DNA from: Stutzerimonas urumqiensis
Lineage (GTDB): Bacteria; Pseudomonadota; Gammaproteobacteria; Pseudomonadales; Pseudomonadaceae
DNA length: 64,000 bases
NCBI RefSeq assembly: GCF_003640395.1
Contig: NZ_RBZQ01000003.1
Location: 186,001 to 250,000, forward strand
Direction: 5' to 3'
Position numbers and translations under genes: made by a program. Shown piece after piece: positions 32,560 through 43,500 of this stretch (position 1 is the first letter of the stretch; each line of letters begins with the position of its first letter). Below the pieces are notes generated by a model, which did not search any database, had not been told where the DNA came from, and worked only from the letters and a program-made list of their open reading frames with translations.

Positions 32560-32580
32560 GACGAGCAGTGGCCCAACGGC

Positions 32581-33156
32581 TTACTGACGCACGCCCTCGA
32601 CGGACAGGATCAGCTCGACGCTCTCGGCAGCAGGGCCCAGATCGCGGGTGATACCGAAGTCGTCCAGGCGAAGCGTGGTGCTGCCTTCGAAGCCGGCGCG
32701 GTAGCCGCCCCAAGGATCCTTGCCTTCGCCGAGCAGGCGGGCCGAGATCACGACCGGCTTGGTGATTCCGTTCAGCGTTAGGTTGCCGGTGATGTCGGCG
32801 GTGTTCTCGCCGGTCGACTCGATGGCAGTCGACTCGAAGGTGGCGGTGGGATGATCGTCGACATTGAGAAACTCGTCGCCGCGCAGGTGCTTGTCGCGCT
32901 CGGCGTGATTGGTGTCGACGCTCGCCGTATCGATCGTCACCTTGACCTTGCCGCTCTCAGGCTGCTGCGCATCGAAGGAAAAGCTGCCTTCGAAATCGCG
33001 GAAAGTCCCGTACAGCCAGCTGTAGCCGAGGTGGCTGATCTTGAAATTGACGAACGCGTGCTGGCCCTTGGTATCGATCACGTAGTCCGCAGCCAGTGCC
33101 TGGCCTGCCAGTAGCGCCGTGCCGAGGCCGAGCGCAGCGATTGTCTTCTTGAGCAT
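32581..33156 (-). CDS. YceI family periplasmic lipid-binding protein
   Basis: The 191-residue protein has a signal peptide ([16 protein letters not shown]) and a mature lipocalin-like barrel with the YceI marks: [43 protein letters not shown] and the [13 protein letters not shown] strand. YceI proteins bind polyisoprenoids such as isoprenoid quinones. The cytochrome b561 gene lies 15 bases upstream in the same direction, the same pair as E. coli yceJ-yceI, suggesting a shared electron-carrier function. In P. aeruginosa the homologue flanks mexR-mexAB-oprM; here the mexR position is empty. Confidence 0.92.
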   Translation of the reverse strand: MLKKTIAALGLGTALLAGQALAADYVIDTKGQHAFVNFKISHLGYSWLYGTFRDFEGSFSFDAQQPESGKVKVTIDTASVDTNHAERDKHLRGDEFLNVDDHPTATFESTAIESTGENTADITGNLTLNGITKPVVISARLLGEGKDPWGGYRAGFEGSTTLRLDDFGITRDLGPAAESVELILSVEGVRQ

Positions 33157-33171
33157 GGTGTTCTCCTGTGG

Positions 33172-33726
33172 TCAGTTGCGTTCGCGGCCGAGCATGCGCA
33201 CCAGCGTGGCATCCCGGTCGATGAAATGGTGCTTGAGCGCGGCGAGCGCATGCAGGCCGGAGAGGATCACCAGCGCCCAGGCGAGGTATTCATGCAGCAG
33301 CCCGGCGATGTCTTCCTGGCGCGGTATCGACGTGATCAGCGCCGGCACCTCGAACCAGCCGAACACCGGGATCGGCCGCCCTTCGGCGGTCGAAATCAGA
33401 TAACCGGCGATCATCACGCCAAACAGGGCGAGGTACAGCGCCGCATGCCCGAAGCGGGTGGCGAGCCGGGTGGCGCGCCCGTGGGTGGGCAGCACGTGCG
33501 GTGCGGGCGAATAGAGGCGCCAGAGCACGCGAAGCAGCATCAGGCCCAGCAGCAACAGACCGACACTTTTGTGAATGTCCGGGGCCGTCTGGTACCAGGG
33601 GCTGTAATAGTCCAGTCCACGCATCCACAGCCCGAGCCCGAATAACCCGAACACGGCAACCGCCACGATCCAGTGCATGCCGATGGTGATCAGTCCGTAA
33701 CCGTTCGGAGAGTTGCGCAGGCGCAT
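33172..33726 (-). CDS. Cytochrome b561 family protein (YceJ-like)
   Basis: The 184-residue membrane protein has four hydrophobic helices with the di-heme histidine pattern of bacterial cytochrome b561: a His in GMHWIV near residue 18, DIHKSVG in the second helix, and H in LLHEYLAW and GLHALAALKHHF in the last. It probably moves electrons between quinones and a periplasmic acceptor. The start at 33726 gives the family N terminus (SPNGYGLITIGMHW); the long reading from 34101 is antisense to bioA. It forms an operon with the yceI-like gene. Confidence 0.9.
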   Translation of the reverse strand: MRLRNSPNGYGLITIGMHWIVAVAVFGLFGLGLWMRGLDYYSPWYQTAPDIHKSVGLLLLGLMLLRVLWRLYSPAPHVLPTHGRATRLATRFGHAALYLALFGVMIAGYLISTAEGRPIPVFGWFEVPALITSIPRQEDIAGLLHEYLAWALVILSGLHALAALKHHFIDRDATLVRMLGRERN

Positions 33727-33883
33727 CGGAGGGTCTCGCAGCCAAATGAGCGACAAGCCTAGCGGCAAACCCATCGATGAATAATGAAATTTTTCGCTCG
33801 GAACCATCGGCGCACCGGATAGAACGAGCCCCTCGGCCCATCTGGTAGGCTTCGCGCTCGGCCGGACGAAGGAGTAACCAACG

Positions 33884-35290
33884 ATGAGCCTGAATCGCCA
33901 ATGGACCGATCGGGACCTGGCGGTGCTGTGGCACCCCTGCACCCAGATGAAGGACCACGAGCGCCTGCCGCTGATTCCGATCCGCCGGGGCGAAGGCGTC
34001 TGGCTGGAGGACTTCGACGGCAACCGGTACATCGACGCCGTCAGCTCCTGGTGGGTCAATGTGTTCGGCCATGCCAACCCTCGCATCGGCCAGCGCATCA
34101 AGGAGCAGGTCGATCAGCTGGAGCACGTCATCCTCGCCGGCTTCAGCCATGCGCCGGTGGTCGAGCTCTCCGAACGACTGGTGAAGCTGACGCCTGCCGG
34201 GCTCGACCGGGTGTTCTACGCGGACAACGGCTCGTCGTGCATCGAAGTCGCGCTGAAGATGAGCTTTCACTACTGGCGCAATCTCGGGCGCAGCGACAAG
34301 CGACGCTTCGTCACGCTGACCAACAGCTACCACGGCGAGACCGTCGCGGCGATGTCCGTCGGCGATGTCTCGCTGTTCACCGAAACCTACCGGCCGCTGC
34401 TGCTCGACACGCTGAAGGTACCCAGTCCCGATTGCTTCCTGCGCCCGGACGGCATGACCTGGGAGGACCATTCACGCGCCATGTTCGCGGCCATGGAGCA
34501 GACCCTCGCCGAGCACCACCACGAGGTCGCCGCGGTAATCGTCGAGCCGTTGATCCAGGGCGCCGGTGGCATGCGCATGTACCACCCGATCTATCTGAAG
34601 CTGCTGCGCGAAGCCTGCGATCGCTACGAGGTGCATCTGATCCACGATGAGATCGCCGTGGGCTTCGGCCGTACCGGCACGCTGTTCGCCTGCGAGCAGG
34701 CCGGCATCACGCCCGACTTCCTGTGCCTCTCCAAAGCCCTGACCGGCGGCTACCTGCCGCTCGCCGCCTGCCTGACCACCGAGCGGGTCTACCAGGCCTT
34801 CTACGATGACTACTCGACGCTGCGCGCGTTTCTACATTCGCACAGCTACACCGGCAATCCACTGGCCTGCGCCGCCGCGCTGGCAACGCTCGATATCTTC
34901 GAACAGGACGGGGTGATCGAGGCCAATCGCGCGCTGGCCGCACGCATGGCAAGCTCCACCGCCCACCTGGCCGATCATCCGCATGTCGGCGAGGTGCGCC
35001 AGACCGGTATGACCCTTGCGATCGAGATGGTCCGGGAACGCGCCGGAAAGACCTCCTACCCGTGGCAGGAGCGTCGCGGCCTGAAGGTTTACGAACACGC
35101 CCTTGGCCGCGGCGCGTTGCTGCGTCCACTCGGCAGCGTGGTGTACCTGCTGCCTCCCTATGTCATCACCCCGGAGCAGATCGACCTCCTGGCCGAGATC
35201 GCCACTGAGGGCATCGACCTTGCCACGCGCGAGGCAGTCAGCGTCAGCGTGGATCTGGATCTGCATCCGGGCCATCGCGATCCGGGCTGA
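33884..35290 (+). CDS. bioA: Adenosylmethionine-8-amino-7-oxononanoate aminotransferase
   Basis: The 468-residue PLP enzyme transfers an amino group from S-adenosylmethionine to 7-keto-8-aminopelargonate in biotin synthesis. The BioA start (WHPCTQMKDHE) and substrate-site SSWWVNVFGHANP are clear; the PLP part includes the aspartate of LIHDEIAVGFGRTG and the lysine of LCLSKALTGGYLPLA. GAAGGAG lies eight bases before the ATG. rsmE follows after 55 bases. No other bio gene is adjacent, as usual in Pseudomonas. Confidence 0.96.
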   Translation: MSLNRQWTDRDLAVLWHPCTQMKDHERLPLIPIRRGEGVWLEDFDGNRYIDAVSSWWVNVFGHANPRIGQRIKEQVDQLEHVILAGFSHAPVVELSERLVKLTPAGLDRVFYADNGSSCIEVALKMSFHYWRNLGRSDKRRFVTLTNSYHGETVAAMSVGDVSLFTETYRPLLLDTLKVPSPDCFLRPDGMTWEDHSRAMFAAMEQTLAEHHHEVAAVIVEPLIQGAGGMRMYHPIYLKLLREACDRYEVHLIHDEIAVGFGRTGTLFACEQAGITPDFLCLSKALTGGYLPLAACLTTERVYQAFYDDYSTLRAFLHSHSYTGNPLACAAALATLDIFEQDGVIEANRALAARMASSTAHLADHPHVGEVRQTGMTLAIEMVRERAGKTSYPWQERRGLKVYEHALGRGALLRPLGSVVYLLPPYVITPEQIDLLAEIATEGIDLATREAVSVSVDLDLHPGHRDPG

Positions 35291-35345
35291 CCGGCGCGCG
35301 AATAAACTGGCAGGCTACGCGATCGAACCGGACAACGACCCGACC

Positions 35346-36065
35346 ATGCGACTTTCCCGATTCTTCATCGACACACCATTGGCCAGCGGCGAGCTGGCCT
35401 TACCCGACGCGCAGGCCCACTACATCGCTCGGGTGCTGCGCCTCTCGTCAGGCGATCGTCTGCAGCTCTTCGACGGCTCGGGACGGGAAGCGCTCGCCAC
35501 GCTCATCGAGGTCGGCAAGCGCCAGGTCCGGGTGTCGATCGAGACCCTGTTCGACGGCCAACCCGAATCACCGCTGGCCATCCACCTCGGCCAGGGCCTG
35601 TCGCGCGGCGAGCGCATGGATTGGGCGATCCAGAAGGCCACCGAGCTCGGCGCCAGGGAGATCACGCCACTGCTGACCGAGCGCTGCGAGGTTCGCCTGA
35701 GCGACGAACGCGCCGACAAGCGCGTGGCGCATTGGCGCCAGATCGCAATCAGCGCAGCGGAACAGTGCGGACGCTCGGTGCTGCCGGTCATTCACGCGCC
35801 ACAGCCGCTGGACCAATGGCTACAGGGCGCCGATGCGGACTTGAAACTGGTGCTGCATCCGGTTGCGTCGCCGCTGGCAGAGCATCCGGCGCCCGCGCGC
35901 CTGGCCCTCGTCATCGGCCCGGAAGGCGGCTTGAGCGAAGCCGAAATCAGCGCCGCGCAGCAGGCTGGCTTCCAGTCGGTCCGGCTTGGGCCGAGGGTGC
36001 TGCGCACCGAAACGGCGCCGGTCGTCGCGCTGAGCCTGCTTCAGTACCTGTGGGGCGATCTGTAG
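35346..36065 (+). CDS. rsmE: 16S rRNA (uracil-1498-N3) methyltransferase
   Basis: The 239-residue SPOUT-class enzyme methylates U1498 of 16S rRNA using S-adenosylmethionine. The N-terminal PUA-like part (RFFIDTP, AHYIARVLRLSSGD) and the knotted C-terminal domain with VIGPEGGLSEAEI and LGPRVLRTETAPVVAL are complete. It lies on the plus strand behind bioA and ends four bases before the convergent chpC tail. In P. aeruginosa the same neighbourhood carries chpD and chpE between; those are absent here. Confidence 0.95.
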   Translation: MRLSRFFIDTPLASGELALPDAQAHYIARVLRLSSGDRLQLFDGSGREALATLIEVGKRQVRVSIETLFDGQPESPLAIHLGQGLSRGERMDWAIQKATELGAREITPLLTERCEVRLSDERADKRVAHWRQIAISAAEQCGRSVLPVIHAPQPLDQWLQGADADLKLVLHPVASPLAEHPAPARLALVIGPEGGLSEAEISAAQQAGFQSVRLGPRVLRTETAPVVALSLLQYLWGDL

Positions 36066-36069
36066 CGCG

Positions 36070-36543
36070 TCAGATGTAGCCGGCGCTCGCGAGCAGGTCC
36101 TCGAGAGCCATGAGGTCGGGGATCTTCGCCACCTGATCGTTGACCAGTACCGCCTCGCGTTCCAGCGCGCCCAAGGGCGCCTTGGCCCGTGCGAGGCTTT
36201 CATCGAGCCGCACGGAGCGCGGAATGCCCTGCACCACCATGGCGATGAACTTGACATGAGCACGACCGCCGAGCGCGTTGAGCACGGCGACGCGCGCCCC
36301 GCTGCCGATCGAGGGCTCGCCGCCCGCGGCCGCCTCGAACGACATCAGCGGCAAGTTAAGGTTGCGCCAAGCCACCTGCCCCAGCAGCCAGCGCGGCATG
36401 CCGGCTTCGGAAACCGGCGCCCGCAAGGGAATCAGCTCGGCCACCGCCGAGTTGGGCAGCAACAGGGTTCGATCCGCCAAGGGCAGCAGCAGGCCAGTCA
36501 GGTGCGAACGGGTGTCTTGCGGGGCAATGGCCGGCTGAGTCAT
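36070..36543 (-). CDS. chpC: CheW-like adaptor ChpC
   Basis: The 157-residue protein is a single CheW domain with the beta-barrel elements LTGLLLPLADRTLLLPNSAVAEL, WLLGQVAWRNLNLPLMSFE and FIAMVVQGIPRSVRLDE. It would connect receptors with the ChpA kinase in the type IV pilus chemosensory array, as a second adaptor beside PilI. Its start overlaps the chpB stop by four bases. It ends the pilG-to-chpC cluster. Confidence 0.9.
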   Translation of the reverse strand: MTQPAIAPQDTRSHLTGLLLPLADRTLLLPNSAVAELIPLRAPVSEAGMPRWLLGQVAWRNLNLPLMSFEAAAGGEPSIGSGARVAVLNALGGRAHVKFIAMVVQGIPRSVRLDESLARAKAPLGALEREAVLVNDQVAKIPDLMALEDLLASAGYI

Positions 36544-37589
36544 TGGAAGCTCTCCGAAGATGCAGGTTGGGCAACGAGCTGGCTGGCCAGACGGTTCACC
36601 ATCGCCCGCGCGAGCGCGCGCGGATCGCCGCTCAGTTGGCTGTGTCCGGCTTCACGCAGGGCATCGGGCATGCTCGCGCAGACACAGCTGTCGGCCTGCT
36701 GCGTCCAGATGGCGCCACCCTGGCGACGCACGTAGGCGGCGGCTGCGCTGCCGTCGGTGCCCATGCCACTGAAGGCGATGACACCGCAGTGGGCGCCGAA
36801 ACGCTGCCCCAGGTTGAGCATCATCTGATCGATCGACGGACTGTAGGGCTCGGGCCAGGGCCGTCCCATCAATTGCAGCGAGCGGTCCTCGGTGAAGCGC
36901 AACTCCTGCGCGACCGGTACGACGACGACTTCCCCGCACCGGAGCGATTCGCCCTCGCGCGCCAGCTTCACCTGCCACTGGCTATGGCGGCCAACCGCCT
37001 GCGGCAGTGCGCTCTCGAAGCTCGCCTCGATGTGCTGGGCATAGAGAAAGGCAACCGGCAGACCGCCCGGCAATGCATCCAGGAAGGCCTTCACCGCCTC
37101 GGGGCCGCCCATCGACGCGGCAAGCAGCCAGACCTCTCGTGGCGCTTCGGCCAGCGGCTGGCCGGCCAGATTGGCGGGAAGTTCGATCCGTTCGGGTCGT
37201 TTCGCGTCCTTGAGCAGCACTTCGAGGCTAGGGCCGACCGCATCGCTCGGATCGCCAACCAGCCCCTTGAGCTTGCCGAACAGACGACGTTCCCAGCGCG
37301 GATAGTTTTCCGACAGGCGCTCGGGGGCGTGCCCTTCGCCGAACAAGACCGGGCATTCGGCACGCTCGAGCAGGCTGTCGACCAAGGGCGAATCCTCCGA
37401 TTGAGCCAGGTCGACGAGCCACAGGTCGGCGCCGGCGGTCGCCAGATCCTCGATCGCGATGCGCTGCGGATCGCAGTTGAGGATCACCTCGTAACCATTG
37501 GACGTCAGCGCCTGCTGCAGCACATGGCGCTGTAACGAGGTATCGGCGATGACGCCGATACGAGCGGGGGCACGATCAATCATTGGCAT
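36540..37589 (-). CDS. chpB: Chemoreceptor methylesterase ChpB (CheB-like)
   Basis: The 349-residue protein has an N-terminal receiver-like region (about 1-120) and a C-terminal CheB methylesterase domain with the catalytic triad: Ser in LAASMGGPEAV, His in YAQHIEASF and Asp in GMGTDGSAAA. It should remove methyl groups from PilJ, opposite to PilK. The receiver part is weakly conserved, with only one acidic residue where CheY has a pair (VIADTSL). The gene overlaps the chpA tail by 14 bases; ATGs at 37589 and 37583 are both possible, neither with a strong ribosome site. Confidence 0.9.
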   Translation of the reverse strand: MPMIDRAPARIGVIADTSLQRHVLQQALTSNGYEVILNCDPQRIAIEDLATAGADLWLVDLAQSEDSPLVDSLLERAECPVLFGEGHAPERLSENYPRWERRLFGKLKGLVGDPSDAVGPSLEVLLKDAKRPERIELPANLAGQPLAEAPREVWLLAASMGGPEAVKAFLDALPGGLPVAFLYAQHIEASFESALPQAVGRHSQWQVKLAREGESLRCGEVVVVPVAQELRFTEDRSLQLMGRPWPEPYSPSIDQMMLNLGQRFGAHCGVIAFSGMGTDGSAAAAYVRRQGGAIWTQQADSCVCASMPDALREAGHSQLSGDPRALARAMVNRLASQLVAQPASSESFQ

Positions 37590-40500
37590 GTACCAGTCGC
37601 TGAATAGCCTCCAGCAACACCGATTCCTGATAAGGCTTGCCCATGTATTCGTTGACGCCGATGGAGATCGCCCGCTCGCGGTGCTTCTCGCCGGTGCGCG
37701 AGGTGATCATGATTATGGGCAGGTTCTTCAGCCCCTCGTCGTGGCGCACCAGCGCCGCGACCTCAAAACCGTCCATCCGGGGCATCTCGATGTCGAGCAA
37801 CATGACGTCGGGACGATGATCCTGCAGCAACTGGATGGCATCCACGCCATCCTTCGCCGTTACCACATTCATGCCGTTGCGCTCGAGCAAGCGGCTGGTG
37901 ACCTTGCGCACCGTCACCGAATCGTCGACCACCATGGCCAGCACCGGCCGATCGGCCTCTTTCTCCGTGGCCGCGGTCGGCGCCTGCCCGATCGTCCGCA
38001 CCTGAGGGGCCTGCAAGGTCTGCTGGCTGCGGATGGTCGCCAGCAGGTCGAGGATCACGACCACACGGCCGTCACCCAGGATCGTCGCCCCGGAAATGCC
38101 ATGCACGCTGGCGAACTGGGCACCCAGGCTCTTCACCACGATCTCGCGCGAGCCGGCAAGGCTGTCTACCTGCACCGCCACGGCATGCTCGCTCGAGCGC
38201 ACCAGGATGACGGGCAACGGCAGGCTCTGCCCGACCAGCTTCGGATGCTGGCCATTGTTGAGCAGGTCGCCGAGGTAGCGCAGCTCATAGGCCTCGCCGG
38301 CGTATTCGAAGCGCGGCGCGCCTGGCTGGTAGTAACTCTCCAGCTCGTAAGGCGAAACCCGCACGATACCCTCGATGGTGTTGAGCGGAATGGCGTAGAG
38401 ATCGTCGCCGGAATAGACCATCAGTGCCCGGTTCACCGACACGGTGAAGGGCAACCGAATCGTGAAGCGTGTGCCTTGCCCAGGGGTGGACTCGATCTGC
38501 ATCGAACCACCCAGCTGCTTCACTTCCGAGTGCACGACATCCATGCCCACGCCGCGCCCGGAAATCTGCGTGACACGTTCGGCCGTCGAGAACCCGGATT
38601 CGAGGATGAACTGCAACACCTCATGGTCGCTGAGCGGGCTATCCGGGCTCATCATTCCGCGATCGATGGCTTTGCGTCGCACGGCGTCGAGGTTGATGCC
38701 GGCCCCATCGTCGCTCATCACCAGGACGATATCGCCACCCTCGCGGCCGAGATCCAGCCGGATGGTGCCCTGTTCGGACTTGCCGGCCAGGCGGCGCTGA
38801 TCCGCCAGCTCGATACCGTGATCGACCGCATTGCGCAGCATGTGCTCCAACGGCGCGACGATGCGTTCCAGGACTGTCCGATCCATTTCGCCATCGGCAT
38901 TACCGACGATGAATTCGACCTGCTTGCCGAGCTCGGAAGCGACCTGGCGCACGATGCGTCGCAGGCGCGGCACCAGCCGATCGAACGGCACCATCCGGGT
39001 GCGCATCAGCCCTTCCTGCAATTCGGTATTGACCCGCGCCTGCTGCAACAGCAGCGTCTCGGCATCCCGGTTACGCGCCGACAGGGTCTCCTTCAGATCG
39101 AGCAGGTCGGATGCCGACTCGAACAAGGCGCGCGAGAGCTGTTGCAGCTGCGAATGACGGTCCATCTCCAGCGGATCGAACTCTTCGTAACCTGCCCGTT
39201 CCGCTTCGGCCTGGTAGCGGCTGAGGATCTGTGCCTGCGTTTCGATGTCCAGACGACGCAACTGGTCGCGGACCCGCTCGATCGTGGCCTCCATCTCGCT
39301 CAGCGTGAAACGCACATCGCTGACTTGCTGTTCTACCCGTCCGCGGAAAATGGACGTTTCGCCCGCCAGGTTGACCAGGCCTTCCAGAAGGTCGGCCGGC
39401 ACCTTGACCAGTTCCTGCGGTGCCCGCCGGGCGGCGGCACTGAGGGCCGCCTCCTGGGCGCGCCGTACGAAAGGCAGGATCTTCGCAGGCGTCGCTTCGG
39501 CTCCCGTCTCGGCGCTGGCCGCCATGATGGGAAGGTTGAGCGGGCGAGGCGAAGCGGACGCGGCCTCAGCCGCCGGCTGGCCGGTCGGCTCGTCCTGCGG
39601 ACTAGGCTGCGGCGCTTCCGGCTCGCCGACACCCTCCAGGCGCCCACTCAGCTCCTCGACGCTAGCCAGCAGCGCCGAATAGCCGTTGTTCAGGTCCACC
39701 TCGAGGCTTTCGGCAAAGGGAGCGCCGCGACCGTGCGCCTCGCTCAGCAGTTGCTCGAGATCATGAGCCATGTCGCCGAGCGCCCGCTGCCCTGCCAACC
39801 GCGCGCCGCCTTTCAGGGTGTGCAGGATTCGCAGCAGATCGGACAGGATCGGCCCCTTTTCATCCGTTGCGCTCCAACGCGCAAGGCTGGCGTCGAACTC
39901 GTCGAGCAGGTCGCCGGCCTCTTCGACGAAGATGTCGAGAATCTCCGCTTCGACGCTCGAGTCACGGGCGTCCTCGGCCTGCTTGAGCGACACCGCCGCC
40001 GGCGCACTGAGCTGTTGCTCGGGATTGAAGCGGAACCGACGAATGGCATCGATCAGGGCCCGCCCATCCGGAAGGGCCTTGTGGGCGCGCACGCAATCGA
40101 GCATGTCCGCGAGTCGGTCGTGGCAACCCTGCAGCAGCGAAAAGAGCGGCGTATCGGCCCGGAAGCGACCACCACAGAGGCCTTCGTAGAGCGACTCGAG
40201 CTCATGCGCCAGATCGCCGATCTCGCTGATCTCGGCCATTCTCGCGCCGCCCTTGAGCGTGTGCAGGTCGCGCTGGAGCGCCTCGAGTTCGATGCTGTTG
40301 TCGAGGTCGGTCATCCAGCGCGCCAGCGAGCCGCTCGCGCTTTCAAGAATGTCGGCCGCCTCTTCTAGGAAGATGTCTACCAGCTCGGGATCGCGCTCCA
40401 ACTCATCGGCCGCGGCATCCACCGTCTCCCAATGAGCCTCCATCAACGGACGGGCCTCGGTTGGCTCGACCGCGTCGCGGCGATCGCCGTGCTCGATCGT

Positions 40501-43500
40501 CGTGCCGCCTGGCGGCAAGGCCGTATCAACCAACATGGCCTGTTGCGCTTCGTCCGGCTGAGGCGAATCATCGCCAGCGAAAACATCGGGAATTGATTCG
40601 ATCTGGGCAACGCCGCCCGCACGAAAGGCCTGGATCGCTTCGATCAGGCGTTGCGCTGACGCCATCGGTCGATGGCCCTGCAACTGTTCCAGCTGCAACG
40701 CAAGCTGATCGTGGCTCCGTTGTAGCAGGCTGCCGAGTTCGGGGGACGGGCCGAAACGACGATCGACCAGCCCCTCGTAGAGCGACTCGAGCTCGTGCGC
40801 CAGATCGCCGATGGGCTGGACCAGCGCCATCCGCGCCCCGCCCTTGAGGGTGTGCAGATCGCGTTGCAAGCTGGACAGCGCCAACTCGTCGGTTGGCTCG
40901 ACGAGCCAACGCTCCAATGCCTGACCGGCGCTGTCGAGCAGATCGACGGCCTCGTCCAGAAAGATGTCGACCATCTCGCTGTCCGCCGTATCGGGCACGC
41001 TCCCGACGGTTTCCTCGAGCAGGAGGGTTTCGGCGACAGGCCACGCCTCGGCTTCAAGGATCAGCTCGTCTTGAGAAATGTCATCGAGACCAAGCTCGAT
41101 TTCGGCCGGCTCGTGCATCGTCGGCAAGGGCGACGGCTCGAGCGGAAGAACCTCTTCGCTGTCTACCTCGGCAAACAATGCTTCGAGACGCTCGACGACA
41201 TCGAGCGCCGGCCCGACCTCCAGCCCCGCCGCGACCTGATCCATCATGCCGACGAGCGCTTCATGCCCCGCTTCTGCCTCGTCGAAGAACGTGCGGCTGA
41301 TGGCCAGCCGGCCGTCCTGAGCGACGGAATAGAGCTTCAGCAGCGCCTGGCAGAGGGCGTCGACCTGCGGCAAGCCGGCCATCTGCGCGCCGAGGCCCAG
41401 TGTGGTCAACTCTTCCAGCAGGGCGGAAAGCTCCTGCCGGGCCTCGGGATGTTCGCGCCAGCTTTGCAGCAACCCTTCCGCATCGAGCAGGATGTTCATG
41501 CCCTCGGAGAGGAACAGCGAGATCATCCGTGGGTCACGCCCATCGTTGCCGTGCTCGAGGCCGTCGATCTGCTCGCCAACGCGTTCGGCATGAAGCGAGC
41601 GGACACGCTCGATCAACTCTGGCCCACCCTCGATGGGCTGGAGGGGATCGGTGTCGAGACGCTCAAGACCGGAGCGGAACGCCTGCTCGGCCTCATGCAG
41701 CAACTGGGCTGCCGCCAGGTCGAAGGGAATGTGATTGGCCTTGAACTCCTTGGCCATCTTCTCCAATGGCGTCGCGATCTCGGCCATCGGCAGTATGCCG
41801 GCCATATGAGCGCTGCCCTTCAACGTATGGAGGGCACGCTGCAGGGCATCGGTGACCGGTTGCGGCAGGGACTGCGCGCAATCGGCAAGAAAGGCGACCA
41901 CGGTATCGAGATGGTTTTCCGCCTCGTTGCGGAAAATATCCAGCAGCTGCGGATCGAGAACTTCATGAGCGTTTCCGGCCTCGATCGACTCGATGATCGC
42001 CGGGGTCGGCACGGCCGCCTCGATGGCTGGCTCGTCGGCTGGCTCTTCGATTAGCGGCGCCTCGGTCGACCTGCACACCTGCTGCCCACGGGCCAGCGCA
42101 TGGGCCCGGCAGGCCAGTTCGTCGGCATCGCCCCGCTGACGCTGCGCCTGTGCGGCGTAGTCCTCGACCAGCGACGGCACGAGCGCGTAGGCATCGGCTA
42201 CGGCCTGTTGCACCGCATCGGTCGGCTGGATCGAGCGGTCGAGCACCCGATTGAGCAGGTTCTCGATCGACCAGGCCAGTTCGCCCACGATCAGCGCGCG
42301 GACCATTCGGCCACTGCCCTTGAGCGTATGGAAGGCACGCCGAATTTCGGTCAGCGCCTCCCCGTCGTCGCTGTCGGCCAGCCAGCGTGGCAGGTAGGTG
42401 CCGATCGTCTCCAGGACTTCCGCGGCTTCCTCGATGAACACTTCGGCGAGCTCTGCGTCGATCGGCTCTTCGTCCTCGGGCGGAGGAAGGAGGCTGATCG
42501 GCGCATCTTGTGCCGGCGGGTTGATCGCCTGTACAGGCGCGGCCATGACGTCATCGAGCGTCGGCTCGACCGGCATCACCGCCGCTGGCTCCTCACTGCG
42601 CGCTGGCAGCTCCACCTCAGGAAGCGCCAACTCTTCGATCCATGCCAGCGAGGGCTCAGCATCCAGCGCGGCGGCCTCGGCAAGCTCGAACGGTTCCGGC
42701 GCCTGAGCGAAGAGCGACTGCTCATCCGGCACGTCCATCTGCAGGTAGTCGATGTCATCCTCGACTTCGGCGAGCGGCGCAGGTACCCAGTCATCGTCGC
42801 CAAGCAGCGTCGGCTCGGCATCGAACGATGGCGTGACGTTCGAGTCGATGTCCTCGGTGATCGCATTCTCGTCGGTTGCCTCGACCGCAGCCGGCGCTTC
42901 TTCCGGACGGGCGTCTTCGCGGCGAGCCAAGGGATAGCCCAGCGCATCGAGGCTTTCTTCGGCGACGTCGAGGATCAGTTCGCCTTGCGCCACATGATCT
43001 TCGGCCAGTCGCTCGAGGTAATACTCGACGCTGGTGATGGCGTCGGCAAGGGTATCGAGGCTCTGCCAATCAGGAATGGCGTTATGCGCGAGCAGTTGCT
43101 CGACGATGTAGCGGTTGCAGGCTTCGAGCAAGGCGGCGGCACGCTCGAGCGGAATCATCGCCAATCCGCCACGGGCTTGGGTCAGCAGTTCCGGCACGCG
43201 TGCGAGGTGCTCGTGATTCCATTGCGAGGCGATGAATTCGATGATGGCGTCCTTGCCCTGCTCCAACGCCGTGCGCGCTTCGCGTATGACCAGTCGGTGA
43301 ATCTGCCCGACGTCGGTGGTCGGCAGGCGGCTTTCTTCGCTGCCCTGATCATCGGACGGGCCGCCGGCCATGCCGGCCAACGTGGCTTCGACGTAGAGCA
43401 ACGCACCTGCGATATCCATAAGGGCCGCATCCGTCGGTCGCTCGGAGCCACCGGCCAACGCCTGAACGACCGCCAGCTGATCGAGGATGATCTTGCGCGG

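Noticed and set aside
37498..40368. A 956-codon plus-strand frame across the chpA 3' part
   Set aside because: It mirrors the chpA codon pattern and resembles no family.
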